Positions 61,788-64,000 of a stretch of DNA of 64,000 nucleotides are shown here, piece by piece. The notes beneath the pieces are model-generated. The model searched no databases, was not told the DNA's origin, and saw only the letters and a program-made list of their open reading frames with translations. The first letter of the stretch is position 1. The number at the start of each line of letters is the position of its first letter. Source of the DNA: Treponema sp. (GTDB lineage: Bacteria; Spirochaetota; Spirochaetia; Treponematales; Breznakiellaceae); contig WRLP01000011.1 of NCBI GenBank assembly GCA_009777535.1, positions 25,223-89,222 of the forward strand, in the 5' to 3' direction. The position numbers were made by a program, and so were the translations under genes.

Positions 61788-62957
61788 ATGCAGAATTTTG
61801 AATATTGCAACAAAACAAAAATAATTTTCGGCAAGGATACGGAAAACACGGTTGGCAGCGAAACAGTTCAATACGCTAAAAGAATTTTACTGCATCACTC
61901 CGGCGGTTCACCGGTAAAATCAGGCTTGATAGCCAGGGTAAAGGAAAGCCTGAAAAAGGCCGGTGTTGAATGGGTGGAGCTTGACGGCGTGCAGCCCAAC
62001 CCGCTGCTTTCCCTTGTTCTAAAGGGCATAGACATTGTTAAAAAGGAAAAACTGAATTTCATTCTCGCGGTGGGAGGCGGCTCGGCGATTGATTCCGCAA
62101 AGGCCATTGCAATGGGCGCTGTGAATGACGGCGATGTATGGGATTATTTCGAACGCAAATTAACTGCGGAAAAGGCCCTGCCGGTTGGAGCCATTGTTAC
62201 CATTCCTGCGGCCGGCAGCGAATCGAGCGTAAGCTGCGTTGTTACCAATGAACAGGGGCCGTGGAAGCGGAGCATAAAACATGAATGTCTGCGCCCGGTA
62301 TTTGCGATTCTTAATCCGGAGCTGACTTACACCCTGCCGCCTTACCAGACGGCATGCGGTATTTCGGACATGATGTCCCATATTATGGAGCGTTATTTTA
62401 CAAAAGAGCCGCATGTCGAGCTTACCGATGAACTGTGCGAGGGCGCAATGCGCACAATTATCCGCAATGCAGGAAAAATATTTTCCGGCGGTGAAAAGGA
62501 CTATGATGCCAGGGCAGAGATCATGTGGGCAGGCGCATTGGCGCATAACAATTTATTGAGTACCGGCCGCATAGGCGACTGGGCCAGCCATGCCCTCGAT
62601 CACGAGCTTACCGCCCTTTTCGGCATTGCCCACGGTGCAGGGCTGGCAATAATTTTTCCCGCCTGGATGAGGTACAACATAAAGGAAGACACCCCCCGTC
62701 TCGCCCGTTTTGCCGAAAAGGTCTGGGGTGTCGACGGCGCGTATTATGATAACGAACAGGCCGCCCTGGAAGGTATCGGCCGCATGGAAAACTTCTTCCG
62801 CTCCATCGGTATGCCGGTTAAATTTGCGGATGCAAATCTCGACGCAGCCAGAATCCCCGAATTGGCAAAACGGGCCTTTCACTTCGGCCCGCTTGGTACT
62901 TACCGGATACTTTACGAAAAAGACATCGAGGCAATCTACCGCATCGCCGCCGAATAG
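61788..62957 (+). CDS. Iron-containing alcohol dehydrogenase (butanol-dehydrogenase type)
   Basis: NAD(P)H-dependent dehydrogenase reducing aldehydes to alcohols, probably fermentative. 389 residues. Nucleotide site LAVGGGSAIDSAKAIA (about 93), metal ligands in GISDMMSHIMERYF (about 193-206) and SHALDHELTALFGIAHGAGLAII (two His, about 266-285; the segment DHELTALFGIAHGAGL). The N terminus NFEYCNKTKIIFGKDTE fits the BDH subgroup. Start ATG with AAAGGAAAG upstream, 17 bp after the SprA-like gene. Confidence 0.9.
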   Translation: MQNFEYCNKTKIIFGKDTENTVGSETVQYAKRILLHHSGGSPVKSGLIARVKESLKKAGVEWVELDGVQPNPLLSLVLKGIDIVKKEKLNFILAVGGGSAIDSAKAIAMGAVNDGDVWDYFERKLTAEKALPVGAIVTIPAAGSESSVSCVVTNEQGPWKRSIKHECLRPVFAILNPELTYTLPPYQTACGISDMMSHIMERYFTKEPHVELTDELCEGAMRTIIRNAGKIFSGGEKDYDARAEIMWAGALAHNNLLSTGRIGDWASHALDHELTALFGIAHGAGLAIIFPAWMRYNIKEDTPRLARFAEKVWGVDGAYYDNEQAALEGIGRMENFFRSIGMPVKFADANLDAARIPELAKRAFHFGPLGTYRILYEKDIEAIYRIAAE

Positions 62958-62968
62958 AGAGTGCGTGC

Positions 62969-63253
62969 CTATTTACTTAAACATTCCGCGCAGATAATTT
63001 TTTTATATCTTTTACCGAGATTTTTACCGCAGCGGGGGCATTGTTTATTTTTCTTTCTTCGGGCATAAAGGGCTTTCCGTACCTTGTTGTTGTGGTCGGA
63101 AATTTCCCTGTTGTAACTTCGGAAAAACTCACGGCAGTCTTCACAATACGAAAACTTATACGATTTGCGTTTTTTGTTTCCGCATCTCGGACAATATCCG
63201 CTTTTCTTTCTTTGAAGATACACAGCCCTTCTTTCAGAATTTTCTGTTGGCAT
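62969..63253 (-). CDS. Small protein with two zinc-ribbon repeats
   Basis: 94 residues, very basic, with two copies of the same unit: CPRCGNKKRKSYKFSYCEDC (about 21-40) and CPRCGKNLGKRYKKIICAEC (about 72-91), each a four-Cys zinc ribbon followed by a charged helix. The ATG at 63253 has AGGTGG 5 nt upstream; a GTG three codons earlier overlaps that site. No domain tells its role; such proteins may bind nucleic acid. Confidence 0.6.
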   Translation of the reverse strand: MPTENSERRAVYLQRKKSGYCPRCGNKKRKSYKFSYCEDCREFFRSYNREISDHNNKVRKALYARRKKNKQCPRCGKNLGKRYKKIICAECLSK

Positions 63254-63451
63254 TTTTTCCACCTGTTTTTAATGATTTATGACTACATTGGCTTTCATGC
63301 ATCCTGGACAAGATAGAGCCAATTCCGTTTTCATTTAAACCATTTCTTCCAACTAAAGTTTAATATACGAAATTTAACATAACTTTTCTAATTTTACAAG
63401 CGCGCATCGGTTAATTTTACAAAATTTTTCACAATTTTTCTCAAAACACTA

Positions 63452-63835
63452 AAGCGCCACACGAAGGAAAAATTTAAAGCTCTTGGTTTTAAGTTTGATC
63501 AAGTCTCTCTTGACCGTAGTATTTTTGACGGCAACGGATGCTGTCTTGCGGAGATTGATATACTGCTGGAAAACGGCGATACAGTTATGGTGATAAAGGT
63601 AAAATCAAAACCACACCATACTGATGTGGACGAGCACATAAACCGCATGGAAGTATTACGTCGTCGTGCTGATACACGAAATGACATACAAAAGTTTCAG
63701 GGAGCAATTGCCGGAGCTATAATGAGCGATTCAGTACGAAATTACGCCCACAAAGCAGGCTTTTATGTGATAGAGCAGACAGGTGTCACCGTTATGATAA
63801 ATGTTCCCGAAGGCTTTAAAGCAAGGGAGTGGTAG
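63452..63835 (+). pseudogene. Remnant of a PD-(D/E)XK nuclease-like gene (DUF3782-type C terminus)
   Basis: An open frame without a usable start until 63587 encodes the C-terminal part of a nuclease-like family: EIDILLENGDTVMVIKVKSK, HINRMEVLRRRAD, GAIAGAIMSDSVRNYAHKAG, FYVIEQTGVTVMINVPEGF. In intact relatives as I remember them the ExK reads VEVKTK; here the Glu is Lys (IKVK), so the active site is broken. The N-terminal half is missing. The upstream 190 bp (63262-63451) are AT-rich with no gene seen. Confidence 0.6.
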
Positions 63836-63849
63836 AGAAGGTAAGAAAT

Positions 63850-63886
63850 AACAAATAGTAAATAGCAGAGAGCAATAGCAGAGAGC
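63850..63886. repeat. Short tandem repeat of the aaatagc type
   Basis: aaatagt and aaatagc followed by agagagcaatagc and agagagcaata: degenerate tandem units, the first being the reverse complement of the gctattt heptamer in thiY. Lies in a gene-free stretch of 165 bp. Confidence 0.5.
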
Positions 63887-63965
63887 AATAATCCCTGTTA
63901 TGCGCTATATTTTATAATGTATCTACTAAATTAAATATTACTACCTAAAAACCTCGAAAAATTGC

Positions 63966-63994
63966 TTGACAAAGGAAATATTGCATGATATTCT
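63966..63994 (+). promoter_or_regulatory. Outward-facing sigma70-type promoter at the right edge
   Basis: Perfect TTGACA (63966-63971), a 17-bp spacer and TATTCT (63989-63994). The gene it serves lies beyond the window. The strong match would suit a stable-RNA or highly expressed gene, but nothing of it is visible. Confidence 0.6.
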
Positions 63995-64000
63995 GTTAGC

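Overview
The window reads as chromosomal DNA of a treponeme-like spirochaete. Support comes from a PUR-domain protein resembling Borrelia BpuR (45282-45680), the gene order rpsL-rpsG-tuf-rpsJ with no fusA, a spc/alpha region with no adk, map or infA between secY and rpmJ, many lipoproteins with loose spirochaetal lipoboxes, an omega-like rpoZ beside miaA, and free-living carbohydrate and thiamine functions that point to a gut or environmental treponeme rather than T. pallidum. This assignment is an inference from recognised protein families; no database was searched.

Layout. (1) 1-10.3 kb: the end of an RhlB-type RNA helicase, then an accessory block of lipoproteins. Two paralogous lipoproteins, an FGE-fold lipoprotein and a TPR lipoprotein are related by an old duplication that can be read directly: a degraded copy of the TPR gene's 3' end (6262-6517), a C-terminal stub of a lost second FGE-like gene (8070-8112), two copies of the same promoter (5260-5288, 8154-8182), and a roughly 950-bp AT-rich flavodoxin/ferredoxin gene inserted at one junction. 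(2) 10.3-15.7 kb: prfA-prmC-RelA/SpoT-like gene-CapA-like lipoprotein, rightward. (3) 15.7-31.9 kb: one 16-kb leftward array of translation genes (str, S10, spc and alpha segments) from rpsL to rplQ plus a small Cys4 protein. (4) 32-45.3 kb: an OmpA-family protein, three class III nucleotidyl-cyclase relatives, a hybrid histidine kinase, a DHH phosphoesterase, a uracil/xanthine permease, a GPH sugar symporter and a TetR regulator. (5) 45.3-50.5 kb: phosphohexomutase and PUR protein leftward, then a tandem pair of PocR/AraC regulators. (6) 50.5-56.4 kb: a TPP-riboswitch thiXYZ-type pyrimidine uptake operon, a sodium-pump decarboxylase beta subunit with a 41-residue membrane partner, an AraC regulator and a transglutaminase. 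(7) 56.4-64 kb: dacA-asnS leftward, then tatD, rpoZ-miaA, a SprA-like zinc metallopeptidase and an iron alcohol dehydrogenase; the window ends with a zinc-ribbon protein, a decayed nuclease gene and an outward-facing promoter.

Three themes stand out. First, many genes have a sigma70-type -10 box only 5-13 nt before the start codon, so this organism probably makes many leaderless mRNAs. The 49-bp asnS/tatD gap holds two interleaved divergent promoters and has no room for leaders. Second, tandem heptamer repeats occur inside coding sequence (prmC and the thiY signal peptide). Third, a hairpin-rich segment of about 220 bp, flanked by 13-bp direct repeats, separates the thi promoter from its riboswitch. 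I found no tRNA, rRNA, CRISPR array, transposase or replication origin.
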